DNA of 64,000 nucleotides from Cornus controversa (GCA_026545225.1 CM048848.1:13806853-13870852); one strand, 5' to 3'; positions 1 to 11,666 are shown, counted from the first letter of the stretch. Numbers and translations are program-made. The notes: generated by a model not told the origin, from the letters alone.

Positions 1-938
1 ACCGGCACACTTAAAGATCTTCTTTACACTAATTTTTTATTTATTTTTTGGTAAATGTTTGCAAAAGTTGAAAATGGAATTTTTATTTCCTTATTCATTC
101 TTTCTTAAGCTAAATGTATTATACTTCCAATTTTTCAATATAATTATCCTATCCATATTTGAATAGTCCAACCAGCTCAGGAAATCAACTTCAGCAAAAA
201 TATTCTTTTTATTAGTTTTGGTTATTTGTCTCGTAATTGAGGCCCAAGAACTGCGTACGTTTACAATACATTATGTGTAAATATATCGAGTCAATATGGA
301 CCTTATGTGTTGTCTAACATGATGAGTCTCTAGATCTTCCGTGTTGCCTAACGCGATAAGACTCTTTCTGTATGTTGTACATGCACAGTTTAGATTCACC
401 CTGTATATTTATGCTGATATATTATAGATCTTCTCCGACCGAATCAAGTTTATAATTTTTATTTTTTTAACTCAACATAACTAGTTTACAATTCAAAATG
501 CCAGACTTCAAAACTAACTATGCATTTGGTAACCAATAACAGAATAGAGTGGGAATTAAATATAGGATATGATGTAATGTTCGTAACGTAAGAATCGAAC
601 GTGAGTGCTCGTTAAGAAAACAGCTTTTTGGAAAATAAATAAAAAGTCTTACAAGAAGGTGTTCAAATTAAAATGACTTAACATTTGAAAATCATATTAC
701 GAAAAGTATTTTTGAGACAGTGGTTCCATCATCAGCTTACGTAATCGAGAATTATGGATCTATGACTAGGTAATGCATGAAGAATGGGCTAGGCACTCCA
801 TAGCATTTATAAAAAAATTGCTTATCATATTTCATACATCGTCACTTAAAAGATAAAGGGAATGAATGATGAGATTTAACAACTATATATTGTTGATGGT
901 TGTTTTTGGATATTTTCAAGCATATTTGGAATTACTAT
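1..938. other. AT-rich intergenic DNA, no gene seen
   Basis: I see no ORF of useful length, no RNA gene and no recognisable transposon ends here. The composition is AT-rich with short homopolymer runs, typical of plant intergenic DNA. It could hold old unrecognisable repeat fragments. Confidence 0.6.
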
Positions 939-1101
939 CAAGTTCTATTTTTTATTTTTATTTTTATTGAAACACAAATAAGTTAACAAAAAATTTGTTT
1001 AGACCAATAAGTCATACTTTTGAAAAAAAAAAATCATTTAAGTCCTAAATATTCCATTTATGCCCTTATAAGTAAAATCTTGTAATTATAAATCTATTCA
1101 A

Positions 1102-1154
<53 letters not shown>

Positions 1155-1441
1155 TTTTAGTTACCTTATAATATTGCATTATGAATTGAAATAATAATTA
1201 ATCAAATTAAATTCAATTAAAAAACGAATACACAATTTTAGTACGAAAAATAATTATTCTATAAAAAAAGCAATAAAATGTATTTCTTTTTCTTTTTATT
1301 CAAATTTTATGTCTAATTTCGTAAGGGTATATGTGAAAGTTTAATTTAGTAAGGGGTATAAATGAAAGATTTAATGATTTAGGACTTAAAGAAAAAAAAA
1401 TTAAGACTCAATTATGTTTCAATGAAAAAGTAGGACCTTGT
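939..1441. mobile_element. degenerate MITE-like foldback element
   Basis: The two ends are imperfect inverted copies of each other. The left arm carries CAAGTTCTA, then ATTGAAACACAAATAAG, then TTTAAGTCCTAAAT, then CATTTATGCCCTTAT. The reverse complement of the right arm carries ACAAGGTCCTA, ATTGAAACATAATTGAG, TTTAAGTCCTAAAT and CATTTATACCCCTTA in the same order. No coding sequence lies between them, and a (TA)n tract sits in the middle. This is the architecture of a non-autonomous DNA transposon, but I could not define a target-site duplication, so the exact ends and superfamily are open. Confidence 0.5.
1104..1152. repeat. (TA)n microsatellite
   Basis: An uninterrupted TA dinucleotide run of about 49 bases, inside the foldback element described around it. 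Confidence 0.95.
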
Positions 1442-2850
1442 GGTAAATTTTCCTTCATTTTTCACTAAACTAATAGCTAGGAATTTTGCATTGGTTGCCA
1501 TTTCTTTTAGGGTGAAAATTCTAAAAAGGAAAAAAAAAATTTTGACCACCTTAGTTTTTTGTTTGGTTGTGTTTGGATTTATCACGGTCAAACCTCCTCC
1601 AATTTAGATCAAATTACAGATTCCTCCACTTCTGTTAGTTCACGGGGTTTAAACCGTTAACAGATTTTTGCACAAACTAACAAAAATAGCCTTCAGTAAA
1701 GTGAAATGAAACAAATGGCCCTGTTAATCAATTAAAGAGACTATACCCATAATTACTCGTCCACCATCTTCACTAATGCAAGCTAAACCCACCACCATCA
1801 TGCTTCTCTTCCATCTTCAAAATTGTCCGCAACATTCACTGCCATAAATGCAAATTATGCAATGCCATGGCCATTCGAGATCTTGAATGGAGAGAACAAT
1901 GGTTGCCAACTTTCATACCAAACAACTTCCAGAGGCTTTGGTTGACGAGTAAGGGTAAAACTTTGACCCGCCCGTTCCATTAGGGATAGGTATATGGTGA
2001 GCTATTAAAAAGGAAATTAGCGGGTATGAGTTAAATATAATAAACTCAAGCTGGATTTGGGGCGGGATGGATATGTGAGTTTTGCAGTCCACCCATTCCG
2101 ATTATATTATAAAATTACCTTCGTACCCCTATTTAGATTAAATATTCCTTAAATGTACCTAAGTATATATAATTTAGGGTAAACTATAACAAAATACGCT
2201 ACTAACGTATGTCCAAATTTGTAAATAACCTCCATAAATTATATTTTATACACAAAACTCTTTAAAATATCACATTTTGTTGCAAAATGCGTCTCATGCC
2301 CAGTTACTTTTTATTAAATGTCCATAATTTCCTTTCTTATTAAATTACATTTAACCAAATTTTCTTATTAAAATAAATTATGAAAAAAATTCATTTATAT
2401 TGATGACATATTCTCCATCAAATTTGCATAAATTTATTTTTAATTCTTGAAATTAATTTGTTAATGAAAATCTTAAATAATATTTAAATAATTTTTAAGT
2501 AATTTCTTATTTTTTTTCATGAATATACTCCATGAAAATGAAGGTATGATTTTTAATTTTTAATGTATATATATTGCATGAAAAAAATTGTTTTTTTACC
2601 CTAAAAAATTTAAACAATGTCTAATAAGTTTTATTATAAATAGTAAAGTTTTAATAATAAGTTAATTATTTTAGAAAATGGCTAAATTTAGTAGTAATTA
2701 TAACTCTGTTTAATTTTTTTATATTGTAATGATAAAATAAAACTAATAATAAAATAAAGATAATGCTATAATTAAAATTTTTATAAGAGAAGATAATGAA
2801 GACAATTTAATAATAAATAATAAATTTAATAAGAAATGGTAAAATTATTT
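1442..2850. other. AT-rich intergenic DNA, no gene seen
   Basis: No supportable coding region. Short segments resemble generic plant repeat DNA, for example the 'gggtaaactataacaaaat' type stretch near 2177, but no pair of termini could be defined. Confidence 0.5.
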
Positions 2851-3361
2851 GGGTTAATTTAATTTTTGACCATTTTTTATGGCCTAATTACAAATATGCC
2901 AAGTTTTAAATAGTATTGGCTCAAAAATTAATTTATACAAAGTATTTACGTATTTAACACTTTTCACTATTCCTGAATACACATGACCAAATTGTCTCTC
3001 TGCAGTAATATTTTGTGCAGTAAAATTATAAAATCATGCAATTAAAGTATTATATAAATGCAGTAAAACTATTACATTGTGCACGAAAAGTTTTAGAAAA
3101 CTACACTGTTTAATATTTTGTGGAGTAAAATTATAATATCTTGCAATTAAAATATTACATAAATATAGTAGAACTATTAAATTGTGCACTAAAAGTTTTA
3201 GTAAAATGATATGTAAAGGGTTTTAAGGACAATTTGGACCTAAATAGTATAAACTATCGTATTTGTAATTGATTTTTGAAAATTTTTTTTGATCATATAT
3301 TATTTGAAAGTTATTGTATTTGTAATTAGGCTATTAAAAGTTGTCATAAACTAAATTAGCC
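2851..3361. mobile_element. MITE-like element with about 46-bp imperfect TIRs
   Basis: The left end (2851-2896) and the reverse complement of the right end (3317-3361) match over most of their length. Both start GG(G/C)TTAATTTA-like, pass through TTTxTGAC, and finish with the identical block GCCTAATTACAAATA (the right arm reads AGCCTAATTACAAATA). The interior is non-coding and AT-rich. No clear TSD was found, so superfamily assignment is open. Confidence 0.6.
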
Positions 3362-3433
3362 TAATTATTTTTTGTGATAGGTTTGTCTGGATCATTAGTT
3401 AGTAGTTTTTTTTTTACTTTACCTGTAATTTGT

Positions 3434-3700
3434 ATTCTCTAATGCTACGTTTGGTACGGAACAATGGAATGGAATGGAATGCCAATATTACCTTTTTTGA
3501 TCCATTCCTTTGTTTGGTAAGAAAAATAAAAGTGGGAATGACCATACCGCGTCATTCCTTTGGAATGAAAAAGAATGAAAATTCATTCTACTACTCAACC
3601 TATGGAATGGTCATTTCATTTCCAATAAACATTAAAAAAAAGTTTAGTTACCAAAAATAATGTAATCACCATTCCATTCCTGCATCATTTCATGCTCTCT
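3434..3700. repeat. GGAATG-rich dispersed repeat, possibly a MITE
   Basis: The left side has several tandem GGAATG units after a TTTGGTAC motif. The right side has the inverted form (TTACCAAA and CCATTCCATTCC). This looks like a small foldback element, but the arms are low-complexity and no TSD is visible. The 76-codon open frame across it is not considered a gene. Confidence 0.4.
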
Positions 3701-3991
3701 CTCTCTCTCTCGCCCATTCTCGCTCTCAGCCGCCACAACACACCCCATTGTCGACCACTTATTGCTCCCTCTCTGACACTAGCAACAACAATAATCCTCT
3801 TCGATCTCTACCTGTACTCTCGCGAGCTTGAAGCCATTTTGCTGTCTTCGAGAATGAATGTCAAGGCAATGATCAAGTGGTATCCAAATATGACTCATGG
3901 CAATTGATCCTCCATGGTCATGGTGGATCTCGTTTGGCAATAAAACACCTTAGATCCATTCATCAACTCCTCTTTCCTCTAGGTTAGATTT

Positions 3992-3996
<5 letters not shown>
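3701..3996. other. non-coding stretch with CT-rich tract
   Basis: It begins with a (CT)n-rich run and has a short open frame of 71 codons with no recognisable domain. I see no supportable gene. Confidence 0.5.
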
Positions 3997-4054
<58 letters not shown>

Positions 4055-4072
4055 AGCATATATATATATATA
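3997..4072. repeat. compound (TA)n(GA)n(TA)n microsatellite
   Basis: TA repeats from 3997 lead into about 15 GA repeats up to 4051, and a second shorter TA tract follows from 4058. Confidence 0.95.
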
Positions 4073-4212
4073 ACTAGGGACAAAACGGGTATCGACGTTT
4101 CATTCACTGACGGATGGGATTAGAGCTTCAAACCCGTCTTGGGTTCGGGACCAGTATGGTACAAACACAGTTTATTGTAAAATGGGGGTGGGGTAGGGCT
4201 TTAGGCATCCGT

Positions 4213-4585
4213 TGTTGAAAATAGTGGCTAATTCACACACACACAATAATAAAATTGGAAGATAAAAATGAAGGGAAGAGTTCTTCAAAGATAATTTATT
4301 TCTCACCAATTTTTTTGATAGAAAACATAGCATTATATAAGCTTCAAAACAAATATGTAAGACCTATATGTATATGCCATTACACCCACTAACATAATAT
4401 TAACTTTCATGTCTTCCACTCCACTAACACTACATACCCATGACTCCCACTAGCACAATAATAACTCCACAACTTTTCCATGTCTTCCACTAGCACAATA
4501 TTAGCTCCACTAGCACAACATTAGCTCTACTAACACAAATACTAACATAATAAAAAATTAATTTACTCAAGTTTAATTTCCAACA
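4213..4585 (-). repeat. copia 3' LTR
   Basis: The partner of the copy at 8712-9084. Its inner end is preceded, on the minus strand, by a TTTAAGGGGGG polypurine tract. Confidence 0.95.
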
Positions 4586-7558
4586 CCCCCCTTAAACTTG
4601 ATTTCACCACTCCAAGCAAACTCCTTAACTTGTGAAAATCTCCAAACTTTGAGGGGTTTGGTGAAAATATCAGCAACTTGGTCTTGTAACTTTATAAACT
4701 GGAGCCCCACTTCCTTCTTGGTTATACATTCTCTAATGAAGTGAAATCTTGTGTCAATATGCTTGCTTCGATCATGAAATACCGGATTCTTGGCCAATAC
4801 AATTGCCGATTTGTTGTCCACAAAGATCTCCATTGACCCTTCTTATGAAATATGTAATTCCTTCAACAAATTCCTTAACCAAATTGCTTGACAAACACTT
4901 GAGGTAGCTACAACATATTCCGCTTCACAAGTTGAGAGTGTGACAATGGGTTGTTTCTTTGAACACCATATGAAAACCCTATTTCCCATGAAGAAAACAT
5001 AACCATAAGTACTTTTTATTTCATCCAAATCTCCGGCCCAATCGCTATCACAATAACCCACAAGCTTCAAATCATTAGAAAATGAATAGAACAACCCAAA
5101 ATTGAGTGTACCTTTGATGTAACGAAGAATTCTCTTAGCTGCCTTGAAATGAGTCATGGTAGGTTTTTTCATAAATCGACTAACAAGCCCAACTGCAAAG
5201 AGTATGTCCGGCCTTGTACAAGTTAAGTATCTCAAGCTTCCAACAAGACTTCTAAAAAATGTTGGATCTACCATCTCTCCATCTTCATCTCGTGACAACT
5301 TGATTCCAACTTCAATGGGGGTGTTCACCAATTTACAATCTTCCATCTTGAATATTTTGAGAATTTTCTTAGCATAACCCTCTTGATGAATGAATATTCC
5401 ATCATTCATTTGCTTGACCTCAATGCTAAGATAATAAGAAATGATGCCAATGTTCGTCATTTCAAATTCATGAGTCATAGTTTTCTTGAAATCTTCAAAC
5501 ATTCTTGGATTACTTCCTGTGAAAATCAAATCATCCACATACAAGCAAACAAAAAATATATCTCCATTCTCACTAATTTTAGTGTAAAGAACATGTTCAT
5601 ATGGACATTTTAAAATTTTTTTGTCTTGAAAATATTTGTTAATGCATTTATTCCATGCCCTTGGTGCTTACTTCAAGCCATATAAAGCCTTTTTCAACTT
5701 CAAGACTTTGTCTTCTTGCTCTTTCACAACATACCCCATCGGTTGATGAACATAAATCTCTTCTTCAAGAAAACCATTCAAAAAAGCCGATTTCACGTCC
5801 ATTTGGTGGATTCTCCAATTATTCTGGGCTGCCAAAGAAATTATCAATCTTATAGTTTCCAAATGGGCTACGGGTGCAAATACCTCATCATAGTCAATGC
5901 TGGGCTTTTGGTTGTACCCCTTGGCGACCAACCTTGCTTTATATCTTTCAACTTCACCATTTGCATTCTTCTTGGCTTTATACACCCATTTCACACCAAT
6001 AGCCTTTTGTCCTTCAGGTAGTGTAGCAAGCTCCCATGTGTCATTCTTCTCTATGGACTGAATTTCTTCTTCTATAGCATATCTCCATTTTTTATCTTGT
6101 GTCGCCTCTTCAAATCCTACAGGTTCACAATCCGCAAGGAGACAAAAAAGTGTTAAATCACTAAAACTATTTGTTACCTCTTCTGTGTTATTATATATGT
6201 CCCGAAGACTTCTTATGCGAAGTGGTGGTGTATCTCTTGAACTTGATGATGATGGAGTTGATTGTTCATGAGTTGATGATGATGGAGGTGATGGTAGTGG
6301 AGAAATCGGCTGCTCCATGTCTTCACTTACTTGTTCCTCTTCAAAGATTGGAATAAAATTATAATCTTCATTCGGAGTGTTCCAATTCCATGTATATTCC
6401 TCTTCGAATTCAACATCTCTACTAATGACGATCTTTCCATTGCTCGGGTTGTACTACTTGTAGCCTTTAGATCTTGAATCATAGCCAATGAACACAAACT
6501 TCTCACTTTTGTTGTCTAATTTGGTCCACTTTTCATCTGACACATGTACATGGGCAATGCTCCCAAAAAATCGCAAATGAGAGACACCTGGATTTCTTCC
6601 ATTCCATACTTCTTGTGGTGTCTTGGTTTGCACACTTCTAGTAGGACAATGATTGGACAAGTACACCGCACAATCAACAGCTTCGGCCCAAAATTCTTTA
6701 AGCATTTCCTTGCTTTTCAACATGCTTCAAGCCATATTCAGAATGGTTCTATTCTTCCTTTTGGCAACTCCATTTTGTTGGGGAGATCTTGAAACCATTA
6801 AAGGATGGTGAATGCCATTTTCTTCACAAAAGGTTTTGAATTCATTTGATGTGAACTCACCACCTCTATTAGATTGAAGAGTCTTTATGTCATAGCCACT
6901 TTGTTTTTCTAAAAGTGCCTTGAATTTTTTAAAAACTTCATACACCTCTTATTTCTGTTTAAGAAAATACACCCAAGTTTTTAGGCTAAAATCATCAATG
7001 AATAGAAAAAAATAATTAACTTTTACCATATGATGATGGAGTAATTGGACCACAAACATCCGAGTGAATAAGTTGTAGTGGTGTCGTTGCTCTTGTGGTA
7101 GCTTCCTTAGGAAAACTCTTTCTTGATTGTTTTTCAATGAGACATCCTTCACATAATTGATTCGGATTGCTAATGAAATGCAATCCTTTCACCATCTTCT
7201 TCTTGGCCAACAACTCTAGTGCTCCAAAATTCAAGTGCCCAAATCTCAAATGTCAAAGCCATGTAGAATCATTAAAACAAGTTTTCAAACATTTAGCCAC
7301 ATCAGTTTAATAATTTAGCAAAAACATCCGATTCTTTGTCATTGGAACTTTGACAATCAAGCTTCCCAAAGGATCTCTTATTGAAAGACTACAATCCTTC
7401 ATGAAAATATTGTAGCCTTTTTCTAAGAGTTGTCCCAAACTCAAAATATTGTTCTTCATATTAGTCACATAATAAATATTGGAAATGAATTGATGCTGCC
7501 CATTCTTCAAATGAATCAAAATTTTACCTTTCCCCTTTACTGGAATTTGTGATGAGTC
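4573..7558 (-). pseudogene. pol: copia Pol: protease remainder, integrase, RT, RNase H
   Basis: Polyprotein remnant read downward. Protease tail and GAG-pre-integrase region (MRFGHLNFGALELL, zinc-type C-x2-C) lie at about 7520-7020. The integrase core (IHSDVCGPI) follows, then LQSNRGGEF and NGVAKRKNRTI. RT has [32 protein letters not shown] and the active site YVDDL near 5535. RNase H has CDSDWAGD, then ADIFTKP. Stops occur at about 7307, 7253, 6949, 6727, 6454, 5668 and 4843, and a frameshift near 7020 separates two frames. Integrase has lost two catalytic acids: Asp is Asn in SNRGG and Glu is Lys in AKRKN. The element is dead. Confidence 0.93.
4586..4596 (-). other. copia polypurine tract
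   Basis: On the minus strand TTTAAGGGGGG abuts the TGTTG start of the 3' LTR. This is the expected site of plus-strand priming. Confidence 0.85.
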
Positions 7559-8674
7559 TCAAAATGTCACCTTGCCGTTGACCATTTCATCAAGATCAAT
7601 AAACTTGTCTTTGCTACCACACATATGATTGTTAGCGCTGGTGTCAAGATACCACATATTCTCTTTACTTTTTTCACCTTTGTATGCCAACAACAAGGTA
7701 GGCTCCACTTCTTCATCAACATAATTAGCCTTTTCTTCAACTTTAACATTATTAGTAACATTTCTACATTCTGAAGCATAATGGCCATACTCATGACAAT
7801 TGTAACATTGAATTTGAGATTTGTCATACCTTCTTTTATATGGCCTTGAGTAATTTCCTCTTCCACCCCACCTTGTTTGTTGTGAGTCATGATTTTTTTC
7901 TTCCTTGTTGATGGTTTGGTGACCATTTCTTTCACCTCTACCTCTTCCTCTTCCTCTTCCTCGGCCATGTACATTTCCACGTCCTTGGCCTCTTTGGTTT
8001 CCACCGTACTTTTCTTTCAAAGAAAGCTTTGTTTGTAACACTTGTTCCAACAACTCTTGTTTCTTCACCACTTTTCCTTCATGAGCTTGCAATGAACCCA
8101 TGAGTTGATTAATGGTCATGGACTCCAAATCCTTCGATTCTTCAATGGCAACAACAATAAAGTTGAATTTGGGATCCAATGACCGAAGGATCTTTTCAAC
8201 GACCCTTGTATCAACCATGGAGACTTCACCGTATCTCCTTAGTTGATTTACGATAGCCAAAACTCTTGAAAAATAATCTGAAATTGATTCAGATTCCTTC
8301 ATATGTAATGCTTCAAATTCACTTCGTAAAGTTTGGAGATGAACCTTCTTCACTTTATGAACTCCTTGGTAGGAATTTTGAATAATCTCCCATAGTTGTT
8401 TTGCATTAGTTGCATTGGCAATGCTTTGTAGCATTCCATCATCCAAGCATTGATGGATGGTCATGACCGCCTTTTGGTCCTTCTTTTTCATGGCTTGTAA
8501 AGTATATTTTTCAACTTGAGACAAGGTTGCTTCATCTTGTGGCTCAACATAACCTTTGTTCACAACTTCCCACATATCTTGTGCTCCCAAAATTGCCTTC
8601 ATACGAATACACCAATTTTCATAGTTTTCTTTGGTGAATCGAGGCATTTCAAATAGAATTGAATTGTTTGCCAT
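7559..8674 (-). pseudogene. gag: copia Gag plus start of protease
   Basis: A 371-codon open stretch starting at the ATG of the peptide [10 protein letters not shown]; upstream in-frame codons have no ATG. The N-terminal half is the gag domain of copia elements (motifs [31 protein letters not shown]). An Arg/Gly-rich stretch follows, then a CCHC zinc knuckle ([14 protein letters not shown]) that binds RNA in the virus-like particle. The protease active-site region is present as YLDTSANNH. Families normally have DTGAS here, so the Gly and Ser have changed, both explicable by G-to-A. The frame ends at a TGA (7559-7561), and homology to the protease region continues beyond it. Confidence 0.9.
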
Positions 8675-8697
8675 TTCTTTTCTTCCACACAAACTAG

Positions 8698-8711
8698 CTC
8701 TGATACCGCTT
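8698..8711 (-). other. copia primer-binding site (initiator Met tRNA)
   Basis: On the minus strand, directly downstream of the 5' LTR, the sequence reads CGGTATCAGAGC. This is one base off TGGTATCAGAGC, the complement of the 3' end of plant initiator-Met tRNA. Confidence 0.85.
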
Positions 8712-9084
8712 TGTTGGAAATAGTGGCTAATTCACACACACACAATAATAAAATTGGAAGAGAAAAATGAAGGGAAGAATTCTTCAAAGATACTTTATTT
8801 CTCACCAATTTTTTTGATAGAAAACATAGCATTATATAGGCTTCAAAACAAATATGTAAGACCTATATGTATATGCCATTACACCCACTAACATAATATT
8901 AACTTCCATGTCTTCCACTCCACTAACACAACTTACCCATGACTCCCACTAGCACAATAATAGCTCCACAACTTTTCCATGTCTTCCACTAGCACAGTAT
9001 TAGCTCCACTAGCACAACATTAGCTCCACTAACACAACCACTAACATAATAAAAAATTAATTTATTCAAATTTAATTTCCAACA
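8712..9084 (-). repeat. copia 5' LTR
   Basis: Its near-identical partner is at 4213-4585, about 373 bp each. The termini are TGTTGGAAAT and its inverse ATTTCCAACA. Both copies carry the same CACACACA tract and the 'ACTAGCACAA' mini-repeats. Confidence 0.95.
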
Positions 9085-9199
9085 TCTGTCTCAAACCTGT
9101 CTCATTGTCATTTCCATTGATGGGTTTGATTGAATTTTGGTTGTTTTAATTTGGTTATTGAGTCTCATTGGCTTTTGATTGTTCTATCAAGCATCTCTT
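9085..9199. other. short spacer between copia and TRIM
   Basis: Unique-looking DNA that begins with the copia TSD copy and ends with the TRIM TSD copy CTCTT. No gene. Confidence 0.6.
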
Positions 9200-9769
9200 T
9201 GTAGCAACCCTTGTGGACAGGTGTGAGTGGGCGGGTGCAAAGATAGACACTGGGCTGAGCTACCACCCTAACAGGGTACAAGGTGCTCAATCCCACATCG
9301 CTTGGGTGTGGAAAAAGGGATGTGCTTATATGTAGTGTGTTCTCTTCAAATAGTATGAGGCCTTTTGGGGTAAAACCCAATAGCAAAACCGTACAGGCTC
9401 AGGCCCAAAGCGGATAATATTATACCATGTGTTGGAGCGGGGTATTATAGTTGGTATCAGAGCCTGAACCTAGCCGGAAGTGTGCCGACGAGGACGTTGG
9501 GCCTCACAGGGGGGGTGGATTGTAGTAATCCTTGTGGATGGGTGTGAGTGGGCGGATGCAAAGACAGACATTGTGCTGAGCTACCACACTGACAGGGTAT
9601 AAGGTGCTCAATCCCACATCGCCTGGGTGTGGAAAAGGGATGTGCTTATATGTAGTGTGTTCTCTTCAAATGGTATGAGGCCTTATGGGGTAAAACTCAA
9701 TAGCAAAATCGTACAGGCTTAGGCCCAAAATGGACAATATCATACCATGTGTTGGAGCGGGATATTACA
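9200..9769 (+). mobile_element. TRIM (miniature LTR retrotransposon), complete
   Basis: A 570-bp element with two LTRs of about 250 bp (9200-9449 and 9521-9769) that start TGTAG and end TTATA or TTACA. The internal part is only about 71 bp and consists of a perfect initiator-Met primer-binding site, a short GC-rich stretch, and a G-rich polypurine tract before the second LTR. There is no coding capacity, as is usual for TRIMs. A perfect 5-bp TSD, CTCTT, flanks it (9195-9199 and 9770-9774). The LTRs carry the CCCACATCGCxTGGGTGTGG and GGCCCAAA motifs common to plant TRIM families. It must be mobilised in trans. Confidence 0.93.
9452..9463 (+). other. TRIM primer-binding site (initiator Met tRNA)
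   Basis: TGGTATCAGAGC is an exact complement of the initiator-Met tRNA 3' end, 2 bp after the first TRIM LTR. Confidence 0.95.
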
Positions 9770-9832
9770 CTCTTAGAGTCTAAAACTTACTAGTCTTGGT
9801 CAATAAGATAAAATACGAATTTTTTTAAAAAA

Positions 9833-10410
9833 ATGTTGTTCTCCTCACCAAAACAAAAAGAAGAGTAAGTAGAAGTAAAAAACAAAAAACATAAAAAAAA
9901 ACTAGGAAATTTATAACCACAACTAAACAACAAGGTACCATCAACAAGAAACCTAGCATCAATTAAGACCTCAATCCAAAGGCAAAAGTAAAGGCAGTGA
10001 GGAAAGCTAACCAACCTAGCACTCAGAACCCATTGACCACGAACATATGAGAGATTTAACGGAAGAGAACACAGCAAAAAGATCAACCTCCTCTAAAACT
10101 GGAATCTATACGTATTTTCATATGTTGTTCTCCTCACCAAAACAAAAAGAAGAGTAAGTAGAAGTGAAAAACAAAAAAACATAAAAAAAACTAGGAACTT
10201 TATAACCACAACTAAACAACAAGGTGCCATCAACAAGAAACCTAGCATCAATTAAGACCTCAATCCAAAGGCAAAAGTAAAGGCAGTGAGGAAAGCTAAC
10301 CAACCTAGCACTCAGAACCCATTGACCACGAACATATGGGAGATTTAACGGAAGAGAACACAGCAGAAAGATCAACCACTTCTAAAACTGGAATCTATAC
10401 GTATTTTCAT
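9833..10410. repeat. tandem duplication, 2 x 289 bp
   Basis: Positions 9833-10121 and 10122-10410 are nearly identical head-to-tail copies, differing by scattered substitutions and single-base changes in the A-tracts. The minus-strand open frames inside (98 and 85 codons) are copies of each other, are rich in Phe/Leu/Ser, and match no family I know. I treat them as chance frames. The origin of the duplicated unit is unknown. Confidence 0.95.
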
Positions 10411-10860
10411 ATATACACCTACACATATAATTAATATACATGTGTATATCTAAAAATATCCAAATACAATATGCCATGGGATATATATCTAGGTTTGTAT
10501 GGAATCCACAATATATACAGTTTGAATATAAAAAGTTCTTTTTTAAGATGGACTCAAAAGACACTTGCTCAAAGAGAGTTAATTGATAGGTAGTGTTTGT
10601 GTGAGAATTGAAGTTCAATCAAGACCTAAATCCCAATAGGAAAAGCCCAAAATTAGTTATGCTTTTGTAGAGTTGGAGAGAGAAATAATAATAGAGAGAA
10701 TATGTGGAAAAGATAGTCGTGGATGGAGGTAGAAGAAGGTGGCAGATAGTGGTGGTGACGCTGGTTGATTGAGATCGCAGTGTTAGAGGCAGTAGTGTTG
10801 AAAAAAGAGGTGGTGGGGTGAAGGTGGAAGGTGTTATAGAAACCGACCTACTAAAATAAA
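10411..10860. other. non-coding stretch, no gene seen
   Basis: It contains an ATATA-rich part and then a GGTGGNGG-type purine-rich part (about 10720-10840). No supportable feature. It ends with the left TSD copy of the TIR element. Confidence 0.5.
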
Positions 10861-11132
10861 GGGAAGCGATATTCGTACTCCCCTTTTCTTTAGTCGCACT
10901 CCCATTTTAAAACACATGTCACTTTTAACCTTAACTTTACATGTGAATGATTATCTTTATTTAAAAAACTAAACTACCCTTTTAAATATCCTCTCTTTGT
11001 CTTTAATCTTTAATTTTTTTTGGATTCTTTTGACGGAATAAACCAAAAAATGCCTGAAAAAAATAACCCAAAAAAAAAAGTTCTGGACCCAAAAAAAGTT
11101 ATATAAATTGAATAAATTATCTTTTGACAAGA

Positions 11133-11185
<53 letters not shown>

Positions 11186-11658
11186 ATTATCTCTTTTGGC
11201 AAGAATCAAAAATTAAATATTATCCCCAAAAAAGTTATCCTGTTCAATAAATTATATCTTTTGACATAACCCAAAAACAAAGTACCGAAAAAAAATTTAT
11301 TCTTGTCAAATAAATTATCTCCTCTAAAAAAAAAGTAATCTTTGTTGAATAACTCTTTTGACAAGTTTTAAAAAAAAAAATCTAAGAAAAAGTTCTCTCT
11401 TTTGACAGGAGCAAAAAAAAAGTACTAAAAAAGGTAAAAAATTTATTATTTTTGACATAAACAAAAAATAAACAAAAGTAATATAGAAAGTAAAGAAACT
11501 AAAAAAAATCTAAGTTTATAGTATAAAGAGTAGTTGTGGTATTATAACATAAGGGATGATGTATTAATTAGATTAAGGATCTTCTTGTCATTTCTTTTAA
11601 AAGAAAAAAGGTAAGTGGAGTGCAATGGTTCAAAATGAGAGTGCGAATATCGTCTCCC
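10861..11658. mobile_element. 798-bp TIR DNA element, non-autonomous
   Basis: The two ends form inverted repeats of about 22 bp. The left end begins GGGAAGCGATATTCGTACTC, and the reverse complement of the right end begins GGGAGACGATATTCGCACTC. Both are flanked directly by the same 8 bp, AAAATAAA (10853-10860 and 11659-11666). The interior is AT-rich, holds repeated 'CTTTTGACA' motifs and a (TA)n tract, and has no transposase frame. An 8-bp TSD suits hAT and is close to the 9 bp of Mutator-like elements, and GGG termini favour the latter, so I leave the superfamily open. Confidence 0.85.
11136..11182. repeat. (TA)n microsatellite
   Basis: A TA run of about 47 bases inside the TIR element. Confidence 0.95.
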
Positions 11659-11666
11659 AAAATAAA

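Larger units (their letters stand above)
4213..9084 (-). mobile_element. Ty1/copia LTR retrotransposon, complete but decayed
   Basis: A 4.87-kb element read on the minus strand. Both LTRs begin TGTTG and end CAACA. The gene order is gag, protease, integrase, reverse transcriptase, RNase H, with integrase before RT, which is the copia order. A primer-binding site lies next to the 5' LTR and a polypurine tract next to the 3' LTR. The flanks carry TCCGT (4208-4212) and TCTGT (9085-9089), a 5-bp TSD with one later substitution. The coding region has at least eight nonsense codons and one frameshift, so it cannot be autonomous now. I do not assign the lineage within copia. Confidence 0.95.

Noticed and set aside
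3692-3907. 71-codon frame after the CT-rich tract
   Set aside because: It has a low-complexity start, no domain and no supporting context.
9200-9769. Cassandra-type TRIM with 5S rRNA in its LTR
   Set aside because: No 5S-like internal promoter boxes or 5S sequence are visible in the LTRs.
9790-10375. Two similar minus-strand frames (98 and 85 codons)
   Set aside because: They are the two copies of the 289-bp duplication, T-rich and hydrophobic by composition, with no known domain.
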